Shown here piece after piece: positions 52,234 to 61,035 of a stretch of DNA of 64,000 nt (positions are counted from its first letter, which is position 1; each line of letters opens with the position of its first letter). The position numbers and the translations under genes were made by a program. The stretch is from BNWE01 sp964369545 (GTDB lineage Bacteria; Pseudomonadota; Alphaproteobacteria; UBA3830). The stretch is from assembly GCA_964369545.1 (NCBI GenBank), contig CAYJFA010000004.1, forward strand, positions 70,098-134,097, read 5' to 3'. The notes beneath the pieces were generated by a model that saw only the letters and a list, made by a program, of their open reading frames with translations, was not told the DNA's origin and ran no database searches.

Positions 52234-53730
52234 TTATTTGCTTGTTCTAATTCTAAAATGCAGCTCTTTTATTTCGTTCGGCTTTAATTCTAGACGCCAT
52301 AATGGTTTTTCTGACTTCTGCATTTCAAAATTCTTCTTTACTACATTCCAAGATGTATCAATATCAACAAGTACCAACGTTGAAATATTCGAGGTTTTAT
52401 TGTTTTTAATAGATACGCGAACTCCATATTCTATGCTTTTTTCGGAGAGTTTTTTGATGTCTGTTTGCTGTATGCTTGCGGTTATATCAGGCGTATTTCC
52501 AATTTCAAACACAAAGTCATCTCCACTTTTAATAGAAGAAAGAGATTGCTTTCCAAAAAAACTTCTTTCATTATTCATCCTTCGAAAAATTAATACTTCA
52601 CTGTCGATGGAATCAGCGTTAATACCTAATGATTTCGCATTTTCAATAATAAGTAAATTTTTTACTGGAAGGTCGATTTCTTTAGAAAGCGAAGATGCGA
52701 TCGCTGCCACTGGTACTTTTATGATATGTTCTAGTGTGGGTTTTAGAGATTTCAGAGATTTCAACACACACATTATTTCAGAATTTTTCTTTATTGTTAA
52801 ATTCCTCTTATATAATAATGGTTCTTGATTTTCTATTTTTAATTCAGATGTTTTTAAGTTTTGTTTGTTAGCCGAAATATCAGGAGCCGAGGCATCGAAT
52901 GTTACGGATACATTTTCTAAATCAAGACCAGTTTCGTTATTTAGTAAAGCCTGTGAGGATATATCTACTCTATCTAATTTTTCAAATACATCGATAAGAC
53001 ATATATGTTTCCAATTAATACTATCCATTAAATAGCTGATTTCAAGGTCAATATTATCTTGTTCTGCAGAATCAAGTAATACTTTTAGGGAATTATTTCC
53101 AAGTTGTTGCAAGGTGTTTTCGCTGACGCCTATACATCTATTAAGTGGAATACTGTAATATTTATTGTCACTGTTTATGAGGGCATAGTATTCATCTTGT
53201 TCCTTTGAAATATTTAAAAGTTTTCCTTTTTCTATTTTTGTATCATCTTTAAGAATATAATGGACTTCATTTCCTATCGAAGATGAAAATAAGTTATATC
53301 TGGACATGTCTTTTTTATTAAAAACATAACTTAAAATTGTAATTTTACCTTTTTTAGGGGTTCGAAAATTTAATGATTTATATATTAGTCCAGGATATAG
53401 ATTGTCAAAGACAATTTCATTTATTCCAGATTGCGCTTTTATACTTCTAGTGTCTTTTACAAAACAGATGCCGCTTTTATAACATGTAAGAGAGATATTG
53501 CTGGTATTTTGATATGATATTCCAAGTTGAATCGGCTTATATACTGTATGCGGATGACTCGATGTTTCCGTTTTTTTTACAATTGTTGGTATTGAGTCAA
53601 TATGTATAATTTCTACTGAATTTTCGTATATATCATTTTGATTTTGTTGATTATTGTCACAAAAAGAAGATGATATATGCAACGAAATAAATACTATAAG
53701 CAACGATAACTTTTTTAATATATCTATCAA
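52234..53730 (-). CDS. Exported DUF4139-domain protein
   Basis: The 498-residue protein starts at a TTG with AGGAGA nine bases before and has a signal peptide (KKLSLLIVFISLHISSSFC). The body matches the DUF4139 course: a beta segment ISLTCYKSGICFVKDTRSIK with INEIVFDNLYPGL near the N-terminus, then LEISYLMDSINWKHICLIDV. Strand-rich repeats follow, up to a LELKPNEIKELHFRIRTSK ending typical of the family. The function of this family is unknown; members are predicted envelope proteins with beta-sandwich folds. It leads the operon with def and fmt, which is probably a chance pairing. Confidence 0.75.
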   Translation of the reverse strand: MIDILKKLSLLIVFISLHISSSFCDNNQQNQNDIYENSVEIIHIDSIPTIVKKTETSSHPHTVYKPIQLGISYQNTSNISLTCYKSGICFVKDTRSIKAQSGINEIVFDNLYPGLIYKSLNFRTPKKGKITILSYVFNKKDMSRYNLFSSSIGNEVHYILKDDTKIEKGKLLNISKEQDEYYALINSDNKYYSIPLNRCIGVSENTLQQLGNNSLKVLLDSAEQDNIDLEISYLMDSINWKHICLIDVFEKLDRVDISSQALLNNETGLDLENVSVTFDASAPDISANKQNLKTSELKIENQEPLLYKRNLTIKKNSEIMCVLKSLKSLKPTLEHIIKVPVAAIASSLSKEIDLPVKNLLIIENAKSLGINADSIDSEVLIFRRMNNERSFFGKQSLSSIKSGDDFVFEIGNTPDITASIQQTDIKKLSEKSIEYGVRVSIKNNKTSNISTLVLVDIDTSWNVVKKNFEMQKSEKPLWRLELKPNEIKELHFRIRTSK

Positions 53731-53756
53731 AACTATATCTCCTATAAAATGGATGA

Positions 53757-54353
53757 TTAAGAAGGCGAGTTGTTTCCTAACGCTTCTAGACTATCTAAAA
53801 ATTCGTCGGAAGAAAAATCAATGCCTCCGCCCAAATAGCCCCAAACAAGTTTATTTTTAGTATTGAATACTAAGCATGCTGGTACTCCTTGGATTCCATT
53901 TGTTACGCTGTTATCCACCGATTTATATACATCTAATAATTGAATATCGTTTGATTTATAATGTATTTTAAGTCTGTTAGTATCTGCGTCCCCAATATTT
54001 AACGCTATTATTTTTATATGCTTAATATTTTTTTTTCTTATTTTATTTAATAAATTATCAAATTCTCTGAGAACGCTTGGGCAGCTTGGGCACCATATAG
54101 TAGAAAAAATTACAATTACTATATTGCCGTACAAATTTTTAGTGAAATTATCTTTCCTTTTTTTTAGTGAAATTATCTTTCCTTTTTCATTGACGATTTC
54201 TATGTCAAAATCTTTGTTTGCATCTATATATTCCTGCATGTTTGTGGGAGGAAATTTTTTTATCGATGAAGCATCGCAAGTACTAAAAAGTAATGCTATA
54301 AATATATAAAAATATTTAGTTCTGTCTTGGAATATCTGTATGAAATATCTCAT
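53757..54353 (-). CDS. TlpA/ResA-like periplasmic thioredoxin-fold protein
   Basis: The 198-residue protein has a hydrophobic N-terminal leader (YFYIFIALLFSTC, possible lipobox), then a thioredoxin fold with the active site WCPSC in VIVIFSTIWCPSCPSVLREF and a cis-proline segment IQGVPACLVFN. Such proteins reduce or keep open cysteines in the envelope, often for cytochrome c maturation. A 25-base tandem duplication at 54136-54187 adds GKIISLKK and RKDNFTKN, the same DNA read in two frames, in front of the fold. The start overlaps head-to-head with a small lipoprotein gene on the other strand. In many Alphaproteobacteria this gene faces argH-lptM-lysA. Confidence 0.82.
   Translation of the reverse strand: MRYFIQIFQDRTKYFYIFIALLFSTCDASSIKKFPPTNMQEYIDANKDFDIEIVNEKGKIISLKKRKDNFTKNLYGNIVIVIFSTIWCPSCPSVLREFDNLLNKIRKKNIKHIKIIALNIGDADTNRLKIHYKSNDIQLLDVYKSVDNSVTNGIQGVPACLVFNTKNKLVWGYLGGGIDFSSDEFLDSLEALGNNSPS
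54136..54187 (-). repeat. 25-base tandem duplication inside the tlpA-like gene
   Basis: The 27-base stretch at 54136-54162 is repeated exactly at 54161-54187 (period 25; core AGTGAAATTATCTTTCC). As 25 is not a multiple of three, the two copies are translated in different frames, yet the gene remains open through both. Confidence 0.85.
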
Positions 54354-54459
54354 TTTTATTTCTTTAATTTTTTTGACCTTGTCATCTTGTGGTCGAAGAG
54401 GGATTTTAGAAAAACCTCCTGGAGAAGGTGAATATCCAAAGCACTATCCTCATAAATAA
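54340..54459 (+). CDS. lptM: LptM-like small lipoprotein
   Basis: This 39-residue gene is short and easily missed. It reads as a lipoprotein leader (MKYLIFISLIFLTLSSC) with lipobox LSSC, directly followed by GRRGILEKPPGEGEYPKHY. That matches the LptM (YifL) pattern C-G-x-x-G-x-L-x-x-P-P. LptM binds and helps mature LptD at the outer membrane. In Alphaproteobacteria it usually sits between argH and lysA; here it stands alone, overlapping the 5' end of the divergent tlpA-like gene by 14 bases. The ribosome binding site is weak (TTGG). Confidence 0.75.
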   Translation: MKYLIFISLIFLTLSSCGRRGILEKPPGEGEYPKHYPHK

Positions 54460-54552
54460 TGTTAATTATACATTAAATATATTCGTAAGCGCATCATACG
54501 GCAATAGTTATAATTATTTTATAGATGATTTGAGTGTATTGTTTTATTTTCT

Positions 54553-56262
54553 TCAATATTGATTAATTGATGTAGCAATATCTTCCAAATGAAAGTTTAT
54601 TTGCTTTTTTCCATTCCATTCTGAAATTGTTAATGAACCCAGAGCATCGATTGTTTGGTTATTGCTCATAATAAGTTTACCAAGCTGCGTATTAAAACTT
54701 TTGAATGAAATGGCCTTCAAGGAGTTATTTTTGTAGTCTTCCAATAAAAGTTGTATGTGATTTTTACCGACTTGACGTGTATAAGTGATTTTTACATTTG
54801 GAATTATAAATTTTGGATGTCGATTGCCGGCGCCAAACGGCTCTAATGTTGATATTTTTTGCATAATATCCATTGAAATATGGTTTAGTTGCAAAAAACA
54901 ATCAGCATATAGTTCGTCAGGCACATTTTTGCAGTGTATTTCTGATTTCAAAAATTCTATGAGATCATCAATTTTATCAGATTTAATAGAAAATCCAGCT
55001 GCGATTGAATGGCCGCCTCCAGAAGTTATAATTCCGTTTTGAATACCCTTATTTATTAAAGCAGCAATATCTAGTCCCTTGATAGATCTGCATGATGCTT
55101 TACCATTTCCATTTTTATCAATTGATATAACTATGGTAGGTTTATTGTATTTCTCTTTTAGTCTTCCAGCAACTATTCCTATTATTCCAATGTGCCATTT
55201 ATTGCTGTAGGAACATATGAAATTTAAATTTTCATCAACAAATTGCGTAGCTTCTATTATAATTTCTAATTCAATTTCTTGTCGTTGTTTATTTAAACTA
55301 TCTAACTGCAGTGCTAGTTTTTTCGCTTCTATTGGATTTTTTGTAGTAAGTAAATTAACGCTGATATCTGCAGAGGACATTCTTCCTGCGGAATTTAATC
55401 TTGGGCCAAAAAAGAATGCTATTGTATCCGAAGTTATTACTGAAGATTTATTGAGAGCTATTAAAGCGTCTATACCAAGATTTTTCCGTTTTTGCATTAC
55501 CTTAATACCAGTTGATACAAAAGCTCTATTTAGTTTAACTAGCTCCATGACATCACATACAGTAGCCATTGCTACTAAATCTAAAGAATTTATTAATTCC
55601 GGTTCTTTGATTTTTTTATTGCTATAAAATCCTAATTTATTAAGAGATCTGTTAATCCCAACAACATACATAAATACTAATCCTGTTGCACAAAGATTTT
55701 TGTATGTATCTTGCTCATCAGGTCTGTGAGGATTTATGATGGCAGCTGAGTCTGGTATTGAGGACATTTTGTGATGATCTATGACTATCACATCAATGTT
55801 GTTTTCTTTTGCGTATTTTAATTCATCTATTGCGCTGGATCCGCAGTCGACAGCTATGATTAAGTAATTTTTATATTTTTCTATAATCTCTAAATTGATT
55901 CCATATCCATCATCCATTCTATTTGGAATAAAATATGTAAATTCAGCACCTATGTGTTCTAAAAAATTTACTAAAATCGCGGTGGAGGATATGCCATCTA
56001 CATCGTAATCTCCAATTATCGCGATTTTTTCATCTTGCTGAATTGCGGATATAATTCTATTTACGGCTTTTTCCATATCTATGAATGAAAAAGGGTCTGG
56101 CATACAATTGTTTATTGATGCTTTAGTAAATTCTTCTATCTCATAAAAACCTCTGTTGTTTAATAAGGTTTTTACAATGTCATCTTCTTTTTTATCCACA
56201 GTATTAGCGCTGTAAATATTCCATATTTTATTAGTTAATGAGACTATTTTTTTTTGTGACAT
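54553..56262 (-). CDS. recJ: Single-stranded-DNA-specific exonuclease RecJ
   Basis: RecJ degrades single-stranded DNA 5' to 3' in RecF-pathway recombination and mismatch repair; it would work with RecO here. The 569-residue protein has the DHH motifs IAIIGDYDVDGISSTAI, VDCGSS, and VIVIDHHKMSS. The RLNSAGRMSSADISVNLL block and the DHHA1 end GGGHSIAAGFSI follow, then an OB-like C-terminal domain. Length is typical. Confidence 0.97.
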   Translation of the reverse strand: MSQKKIVSLTNKIWNIYSANTVDKKEDDIVKTLLNNRGFYEIEEFTKASINNCMPDPFSFIDMEKAVNRIISAIQQDEKIAIIGDYDVDGISSTAILVNFLEHIGAEFTYFIPNRMDDGYGINLEIIEKYKNYLIIAVDCGSSAIDELKYAKENNIDVIVIDHHKMSSIPDSAAIINPHRPDEQDTYKNLCATGLVFMYVVGINRSLNKLGFYSNKKIKEPELINSLDLVAMATVCDVMELVKLNRAFVSTGIKVMQKRKNLGIDALIALNKSSVITSDTIAFFFGPRLNSAGRMSSADISVNLLTTKNPIEAKKLALQLDSLNKQRQEIELEIIIEATQFVDENLNFICSYSNKWHIGIIGIVAGRLKEKYNKPTIVISIDKNGNGKASCRSIKGLDIAALINKGIQNGIITSGGGHSIAAGFSIKSDKIDDLIEFLKSEIHCKNVPDELYADCFLQLNHISMDIMQKISTLEPFGAGNRHPKFIIPNVKITYTRQVGKNHIQLLLEDYKNNSLKAISFKSFNTQLGKLIMSNNQTIDALGSLTISEWNGKKQINFHLEDIATSINQY

Positions 56263-56312
56263 TCTTGTCGAATTCCACTGTTTTGATGAATTTAAAAGCT
56301 AAATAACTAATT

Positions 56313-57050
56313 TTATATATTTCTAGTGACTGAAAATCTGATAGCAAAACGATTAGGTTTAGCATCAAATTTCCATTCGTTTGCATCTAACTTCACATAT
56401 TTATTATCATCTTTATTGGTTATGGAATATCTAAAGTCGCCTCTTAAATTCCATTTATGATTCATTTTATATTCAAGCCCAAAACCTACCGTTGGATAAA
56501 AAGATCCAAATGACTTCTTTGCTGATGGACTATTATCATTTGACCTATAAAATGCGGCCTTTCCTATTATGCGCGCAAAACCCGCAGTTAAATAAGCTAA
56601 AGTGCCATGTTGAGGAAATTGATAACCAAATCTTACATCCATATTCATGCCAATATTGGAGGAATGAATAATCCCAATTTCATTCTTTCTTTTTGTTTTT
56701 TCAGGTAATCTTTTAAAAAAATCTAATTCTACTCCGGCATAATATCTTTCGTAAAATGCTGATCCAAAACCAATTATCGCAGAGAAATCATATTGATTCG
56801 CTGAGTTATCATATTTTAGTGAAGCTTGTTGATTTTTTGATACATTTAACTTATTAGAGGTTCTCGATAAAGTAACGCCTAGGCCATAATATGCACCACT
56901 GACTTTTCTTTCCGGTTCAGAAAGTTCTAGAAAATCATTGTTTTTGTTATATTCTGATTCCATTTCTTGTCTTTCGCTTGACGCTGCTGCATCAATAAAA
57001 GAAAAAAGTAACAGCATCGTGGCAAGTGAATAAAAATAATTCCTAAACAT
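56313..57050 (-). CDS. Outer-membrane beta-barrel (surface-antigen type) protein
   Basis: The protein (245 residues from the ATG with AAGGAAT upstream) has a signal peptide (YFYSLATMLLLFSFIDAAAS) and a series of alternating amphipathic strands. Examples are YYGLGVTLSR, YDFSAIIGFGSAF, RYYAGVELDFF, GMNMDVRFGYQF and FYPTVGFGLEYKM; the protein ends in RFAIRFSVTRNI. This is the plan of eight-strand OmpA/OmpW-like barrels or the OMP_b-brl surface antigens of obligate intracellular bacteria. The ligand or role is unknown. The frame is open for 29 codons more upstream, but without a signal-type start. HU and a terminator lie just upstream. Confidence 0.8.
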   Translation of the reverse strand: MFRNYFYSLATMLLLFSFIDAAASSERQEMESEYNKNNDFLELSEPERKVSGAYYGLGVTLSRTSNKLNVSKNQQASLKYDNSANQYDFSAIIGFGSAFYERYYAGVELDFFKRLPEKTKRKNEIGIIHSSNIGMNMDVRFGYQFPQHGTLAYLTAGFARIIGKAAFYRSNDNSPSAKKSFGSFYPTVGFGLEYKMNHKWNLRGDFRYSITNKDDNKYVKLDANEWKFDAKPNRFAIRFSVTRNI

Positions 57051-57126
57051 AAAAAAATCATTCCTTAAAAATAGAGATCTAAAAACTAATATAAAGTATA
57101 TTAACAGCAATAAAATAAAAACTACA

Positions 57127-57160
57127 CAAAAAAACATAGCTTAGAAAAACTTAGCTATGT
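57127..57160 (-). terminator. Rho-independent terminator after the HU gene
   Basis: An 11-base-pair stem with one mismatch (ACATAGC...GCTATGT with inner TTAG/CTTA) and a five-base loop is flanked by T runs on both strands. On the minus strand it ends the HU transcript with seven U residues. It may also work on the plus strand. Confidence 0.75.
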
Positions 57161-57194
57161 TTTTGTTGTTATTTTTGATTCTAAAAAAGATTTG

Positions 57195-57467
57195 TTAATT
57201 CACAGAATCTTTAAGATTTTTTCCTGGTTTAAATCTTACGGATTTTCTTGGCGGAATTTCGATCGTTTTTCCAGTTTTAAAGTTTCTTCCACTTCTACCT
57301 GCGGTTGTTTTTACAGAAAAGCTTCCAAATCCAACTAAAGTTACGTCATTTCCTTTTTTTAAGGTAGATTCAATAATCTTTACGAGAGAGTTAATAGCTT
57401 TTTCAGATTCTGTTTTCGTGAGACCACTATCTTTTGATAATGCTTCAACTAACTCTGATTTATTCAT
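57195..57467 (-). CDS. hup: HU-family DNA-binding protein
   Basis: HU bends and compacts DNA as a dimer. The 90-residue protein starts at an ATG with GGAGAA upstream and shows MNKSELVEALSKDSGLTKTE, VTLVGFGSFSVKTTAGRSGR and the DNA-contacting arm NFKTGKTIEIPPRKSVRFKP. Length is exactly that of HU. The earlier TTG start would add a non-conserved tail. Its own terminator follows. Confidence 0.97.
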   Translation of the reverse strand: MNKSELVEALSKDSGLTKTESEKAINSLVKIIESTLKKGNDVTLVGFGSFSVKTTAGRSGRNFKTGKTIEIPPRKSVRFKPGKNLKDSVN

Positions 57468-57567
57468 AATATTCTCCAAGTTATTATAATTCAAAGTCTG
57501 AACTGTTTTATTTTAAAAATCAATAGGCATTGCTAACTTTTCAGCGTTTTTTGCAAAAAAAACACAC

Positions 57568-58581
57568 TTATATATTAATTTTTCTAAAAAAATCAATTCC
57601 AATTGCATTTTTTACTTCAACTAACGTACTGTTTGCTATTTTTTGCGCTTTATTTGTACCTTCTATACATATATCTAACAAATACTCTTTTTTCATTGAT
57701 TTTCTTTTTTCTCGTATAGGTTGTAAAAGATTTTGCAAAATATCGTTCAATAAAGATTTTAACACAGTATCTCCAAGCCCACCTTTTGAATATTGTGATT
57801 TTAAAGAACTAACCTCGTCTTTGTCGGGATGAAATGCATCTAAATATTCAAAAACGACATTTCCTTCAGTTTTTCCTGGATCTGATATTTTTAGGTGATC
57901 AGGGTCAGTATACATAGAAAAAACTTTTTGCTTTATAATTTCAGAAGAATCAGCTAGGAAAATGGCGTTATTCAGCGATTTGCTCGCTTTTGCTTTTCCA
58001 TCAATACCTACTAATCTGCTTGTTTTACTAAGGTGGGCTTTAGCTTCTTTAAGGCAGCCTGTATTGTATATTCTATTGAATTTTCTAACTATTTCATTTG
58101 TTTGCTCGATGAGCGGCAACTGATCTTCTCCAACTGGTACTATATCAGCTTTGAATGCTGTAATATCTGCTGCCTGACTGACAGGATAACATAAAAACCC
58201 TGCCGGTACTGAGGTAGCAAAATCTTTTTGTGCAAGCTCTGTTTTTACAGTAGGATTGCGTTCTAATCTGGATACAGTAACAAGGTTCATATAATACATC
58301 ATTAATTCCGGCAGCTCGGAAATCTGTGATTGTATAAAAATTGTTGATAAATTAGGATCTATGCCAACTGCCAAGTAATCAGAAATGACTTCAAATATAT
58401 TGTCTGATATTTTTCGAGGATTTTCGAAATAGTCTGTAAGAGCTTGCGTATCAGCTATCATTACATATTGATCATATCTATTTTGTAGCTCTACTCTACT
58501 TTTCAGAGATCCTATATAATGGCCAAGATGCAGTTTGCCAGTAGGCCTATCTCCAGTAAGTGAAACGTTTTTTTTATCCAT
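57568..58581 (-). CDS. trpS: Tryptophanyl-tRNA synthetase
   Basis: TrpS charges tRNA-Trp. The 337-residue protein has the class I HIGH motif as GKLHLGHYIGSL near residue 15 and KMSKS as KASKS near residue 200, plus SVPAGFLCYPVSQAADITAF and the DIVPVGEDQLP block. The ATG at 58581 is chosen because an upstream in-frame start would run into the tRNA gene. Length fits the bacterial enzyme. Confidence 0.96.
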   Translation of the reverse strand: MDKKNVSLTGDRPTGKLHLGHYIGSLKSRVELQNRYDQYVMIADTQALTDYFENPRKISDNIFEVISDYLAVGIDPNLSTIFIQSQISELPELMMYYMNLVTVSRLERNPTVKTELAQKDFATSVPAGFLCYPVSQAADITAFKADIVPVGEDQLPLIEQTNEIVRKFNRIYNTGCLKEAKAHLSKTSRLVGIDGKAKASKSLNNAIFLADSSEIIKQKVFSMYTDPDHLKISDPGKTEGNVVFEYLDAFHPDKDEVSSLKSQYSKGGLGDTVLKSLLNDILQNLLQPIREKRKSMKKEYLLDICIEGTNKAQKIANSTLVEVKNAIGIDFFRKINI

Positions 58582-58612
58582 GATGCATAGACCATTTTTT
58601 ATGAATTTAGAA

Positions 58613-58699
58613 TGGTGCCCCCGGAGGGAATCGAACCCCCACGCCCTTACGGGCAACAGATTTTGAGTCTGTCACGTCTACCAGTTCCGCCACAGAGGC
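58613..58699 (-). tRNA. tRNA-Leu (CAA)
   Basis: The complement folds with acceptor GCCTCTG/CGGGGGC, a D arm TGGCGGAACTGGTAGACG, anticodon stem ACAGA/TCTGT with loop CTCAAAA, a class II variable arm (TTGCCCGTAAGGGCGT), T arm GGGGGTTCGATTCCCTC and encoded CCA. Anticodon CAA reads TTG. It lies upstream of trpS on the same strand. Confidence 0.95.
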
Positions 58700-58827
58700 A
58701 AGCTGATATGATAAATACATTAATTAAAGCTTATAATCAATACTTATAAAAGAATCTTTTAAAAGAATCTTTACGAAATTAAATTATTTTTTGTTATTTG
58801 TTATTATTACTGAATCGACAGTTTTTA

Positions 58828-58856
58828 TTGATTATGTTTTGGCGGCACAGTATATT
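58828..58856 (+). promoter_or_regulatory. Sigma-70-type promoter for galU-ugd
   Basis: TTGATT and TATATT are separated by 17 bases, about 35 bases before the galU start. Both hexamers have two mismatches or fewer to consensus. Confidence 0.5.
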
Positions 58857-58890
58857 ATGATCTAAAATTACATTTATTTGTAGGATTATT

Positions 58891-59712
58891 ATGAAAATTC
58901 GCAAAGTAGTATTTCCAGTGGGGGGGCTTGGCACCAGGTTTTATCCTATTACAAGGGCGATTCCTAAGGAAATGCTAGGAATTATAGATAAACCTCTTAT
59001 TCATTATGCATTTGAAGAAGCCTTAGATGCGGGAATTGAGCAATTTATATTTGTAACGAGACAAGGGAAAAATTCAATCGAAGATTACTTTGACTATATG
59101 TTGTCTCATACGGAGTATTTCGATACTAAAAATTGTAGTTTTTGTTATGTTCGCCAAAATGAACCGCTGGGTCTTGGACATGCAGTAATGTGCGCTAAAA
59201 ATCTAATTAATGATGAGCCTTTCGCAGTGATATCTGCAGATGATTTTATACTTCATAATAAATCCTGCATTGGGGAGATGATAAAAAATTATGATGGATC
59301 CAACATGGCAGCTGTTATGAATGTGCTGCATAAAGATGTGAAAAAATATGGAATTTTGGATATAGAAAGCGAAAACGATAAAATTGCGGTTGCTAAATCC
59401 GTTGATGAAAAACCAGCGATAGAAGATGCGAAATCAACTCTTGCTATCGTCGGTAGATATATTTTATCTCCCAAAATCTTTGATGTAATCGCAAATCTTA
59501 GACCTGGAGCAAAAGGTGAGATTCAGCTAACAGATGCTTTGTTGGAAATGATTCCGACAATAGGGTTAAAGGGATTTAAATTCGAAGGGACAAGATTTGA
59601 TTGTGGTTCGAAAGATGGGCTTATATCTGCAATTCTATATGTTGCGAATGAAGATAAAAAGCTCTCTCATATTATTAAAAATTTTTACAATAATATTAAT
59701 GGTGAATTATGA
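58891..59712 (+). CDS. galU: UTP-glucose-1-phosphate uridylyltransferase GalU
   Basis: GalU makes UDP-glucose, a donor for surface polysaccharides. The 273-residue protein begins KIRKVVFPVGGLGTRFYPIT with RAIPKEMLGIIDKPLIHYA, and has RQNEPLGLGHAVMCAKN, a FAVISADDFIL metal site and a GAKGEIQLTDALL segment. AGGA precedes the start. Its stop overlaps ugd (ATGA), giving a two-gene UDP-glucuronate unit. Confidence 0.97.
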   Translation: MKIRKVVFPVGGLGTRFYPITRAIPKEMLGIIDKPLIHYAFEEALDAGIEQFIFVTRQGKNSIEDYFDYMLSHTEYFDTKNCSFCYVRQNEPLGLGHAVMCAKNLINDEPFAVISADDFILHNKSCIGEMIKNYDGSNMAAVMNVLHKDVKKYGILDIESENDKIAVAKSVDEKPAIEDAKSTLAIVGRYILSPKIFDVIANLRPGAKGEIQLTDALLEMIPTIGLKGFKFEGTRFDCGSKDGLISAILYVANEDKKLSHIIKNFYNNINGEL

Positions 59713-61019
59713 AAATTACTGTTATCGGCACAGGATATGTTGGTTTAGTTTCAGGAGTTTGTTTCGCTGAATTTGGATTTAATGTAACATGTGTTGATAA
59801 TAATCTATCGAAAATTCAAGCGCTTCAAAAAAATCAATCACCAATTTATGAAAATGGACTAGAAAAATTATTAATAAAAAACACACAAGCTGGGCGATTA
59901 TTGTTTACTTCAAATATTATTGATGCAGCAAAAAACGCAGATATTATATTTATAGCTGTTGGAACTCCAAGTAAAGAAGATGGAAGTGCAGATCTTAGTT
60001 ATGTGTATACGGCAATCGAACAGCTTTCTGAACATATCAATAAAGAAGCTGTTCTTGTAATAAAGTCTACAGTACCCGTTGGAACAACAAGATCAATAAA
60101 GGAATTCTTGAAAAGCAAAGGGGTTAAAATAGATGTTGCTTTTAATCCTGAGTTTTTAAGAGAAGGAGACGCTGTTGAAGATTTTATGCGTCCAGATAGG
60201 GTTATTCTTGGAATAGAAAGTAAGAAAGCAAAAAAAGTTCTCAGTACTGTTTATAGACCATTATACGCTTTTAATACACCTATTATATTTACAGGATTAG
60301 AAACTGCTGAATTATCAAAATACGCATCAAACGCGTTTTTAGCGACGAAAGTCTCTTTTATAAATGAAATAGCGAATCTTTGTGAAGTTTGTAACGCTGA
60401 TGTGAATGAAGTTGCGATAGCGATGGGATTAGATAGCAGGATAGGTAGCCAGTTCTTGCAAGCAGGTCCAGGATATGGTGGCTCATGCTTTCCAAAAGAT
60501 ACTTCAGCATTATCTGATTTTGCAAACAAACTGGGAATTAATCTTGGAATTGTAAATGAAACTATTAAATCGAACCTTAACAGACGAAAATTAATGATTA
60601 AGAAAATATTTGGTGCCTGTGGAAACAATGTTAAAGGTAAGAATATCTCCATATTAGGTGTAACATTTAAGGCGAATACAGATGATATGAGAGATAGCCC
60701 GAGTGTTGAAATAGTTAATTCATTGATTGAAGCTGGAGCGAAGATAACTATATACGATCCATCATTTTCCGATCAAGCTAAGGAAATATTTAAAAATGTC
60801 TGTTGGAATAACAATGTTTATGATAATTGTAATGATGCTGATGCTATAGTAATTATTACGGACTGGCCGGAGTTCAAGGCAATTAGCTTATGTGAATTAC
60901 GTGCTCGCGCAAAAAATCCTATATTAATAGATTTGCGAAATATGTACTCTGTATCAGAAGTAGAATCATCAGGATTTGCATACTATACGGTTGGTAGAAG
61001 CACTCCTATCACTGGTTAA
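59709..61019 (+). CDS. ugd: UDP-glucose 6-dehydrogenase
   Basis: Ugd oxidises UDP-glucose to UDP-glucuronate with two NAD. The 436-residue protein shows ITVIGTGYVGLVSGVCFAEF, a FIAVGTPSKEDGSADLSYV block, AFNPEFLREGDAVEDFMRPD, the catalytic Cys in GPGYGGSCFPKDTSA and GVTFKANTDDMRDSPSVEI. It is coupled to galU. UDP-glucuronate could feed capsule or LPS sugars or lipid-A modification; no such transferase lies nearby. Confidence 0.97.
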   Translation: MKITVIGTGYVGLVSGVCFAEFGFNVTCVDNNLSKIQALQKNQSPIYENGLEKLLIKNTQAGRLLFTSNIIDAAKNADIIFIAVGTPSKEDGSADLSYVYTAIEQLSEHINKEAVLVIKSTVPVGTTRSIKEFLKSKGVKIDVAFNPEFLREGDAVEDFMRPDRVILGIESKKAKKVLSTVYRPLYAFNTPIIFTGLETAELSKYASNAFLATKVSFINEIANLCEVCNADVNEVAIAMGLDSRIGSQFLQAGPGYGGSCFPKDTSALSDFANKLGINLGIVNETIKSNLNRRKLMIKKIFGACGNNVKGKNISILGVTFKANTDDMRDSPSVEIVNSLIEAGAKITIYDPSFSDQAKEIFKNVCWNNNVYDNCNDADAIVIITDWPEFKAISLCELRARAKNPILIDLRNMYSVSEVESSGFAYYTVGRSTPITG

Positions 61020-61035
61020 CAGATTTTAAAATTGT

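Noticed and set aside
52238..52828. 196-codon plus-strand frame opposite the DUF4139 gene
   Set aside because: The minus-strand gene has a signal peptide, a ribosome binding site and the family course; the plus frame has none.
57568..58656. Upstream start for trpS inside the tRNA-Leu gene
   Set aside because: The extra 25 residues are translated tRNA sequence; the ATG at 58581 gives the normal N-terminus.
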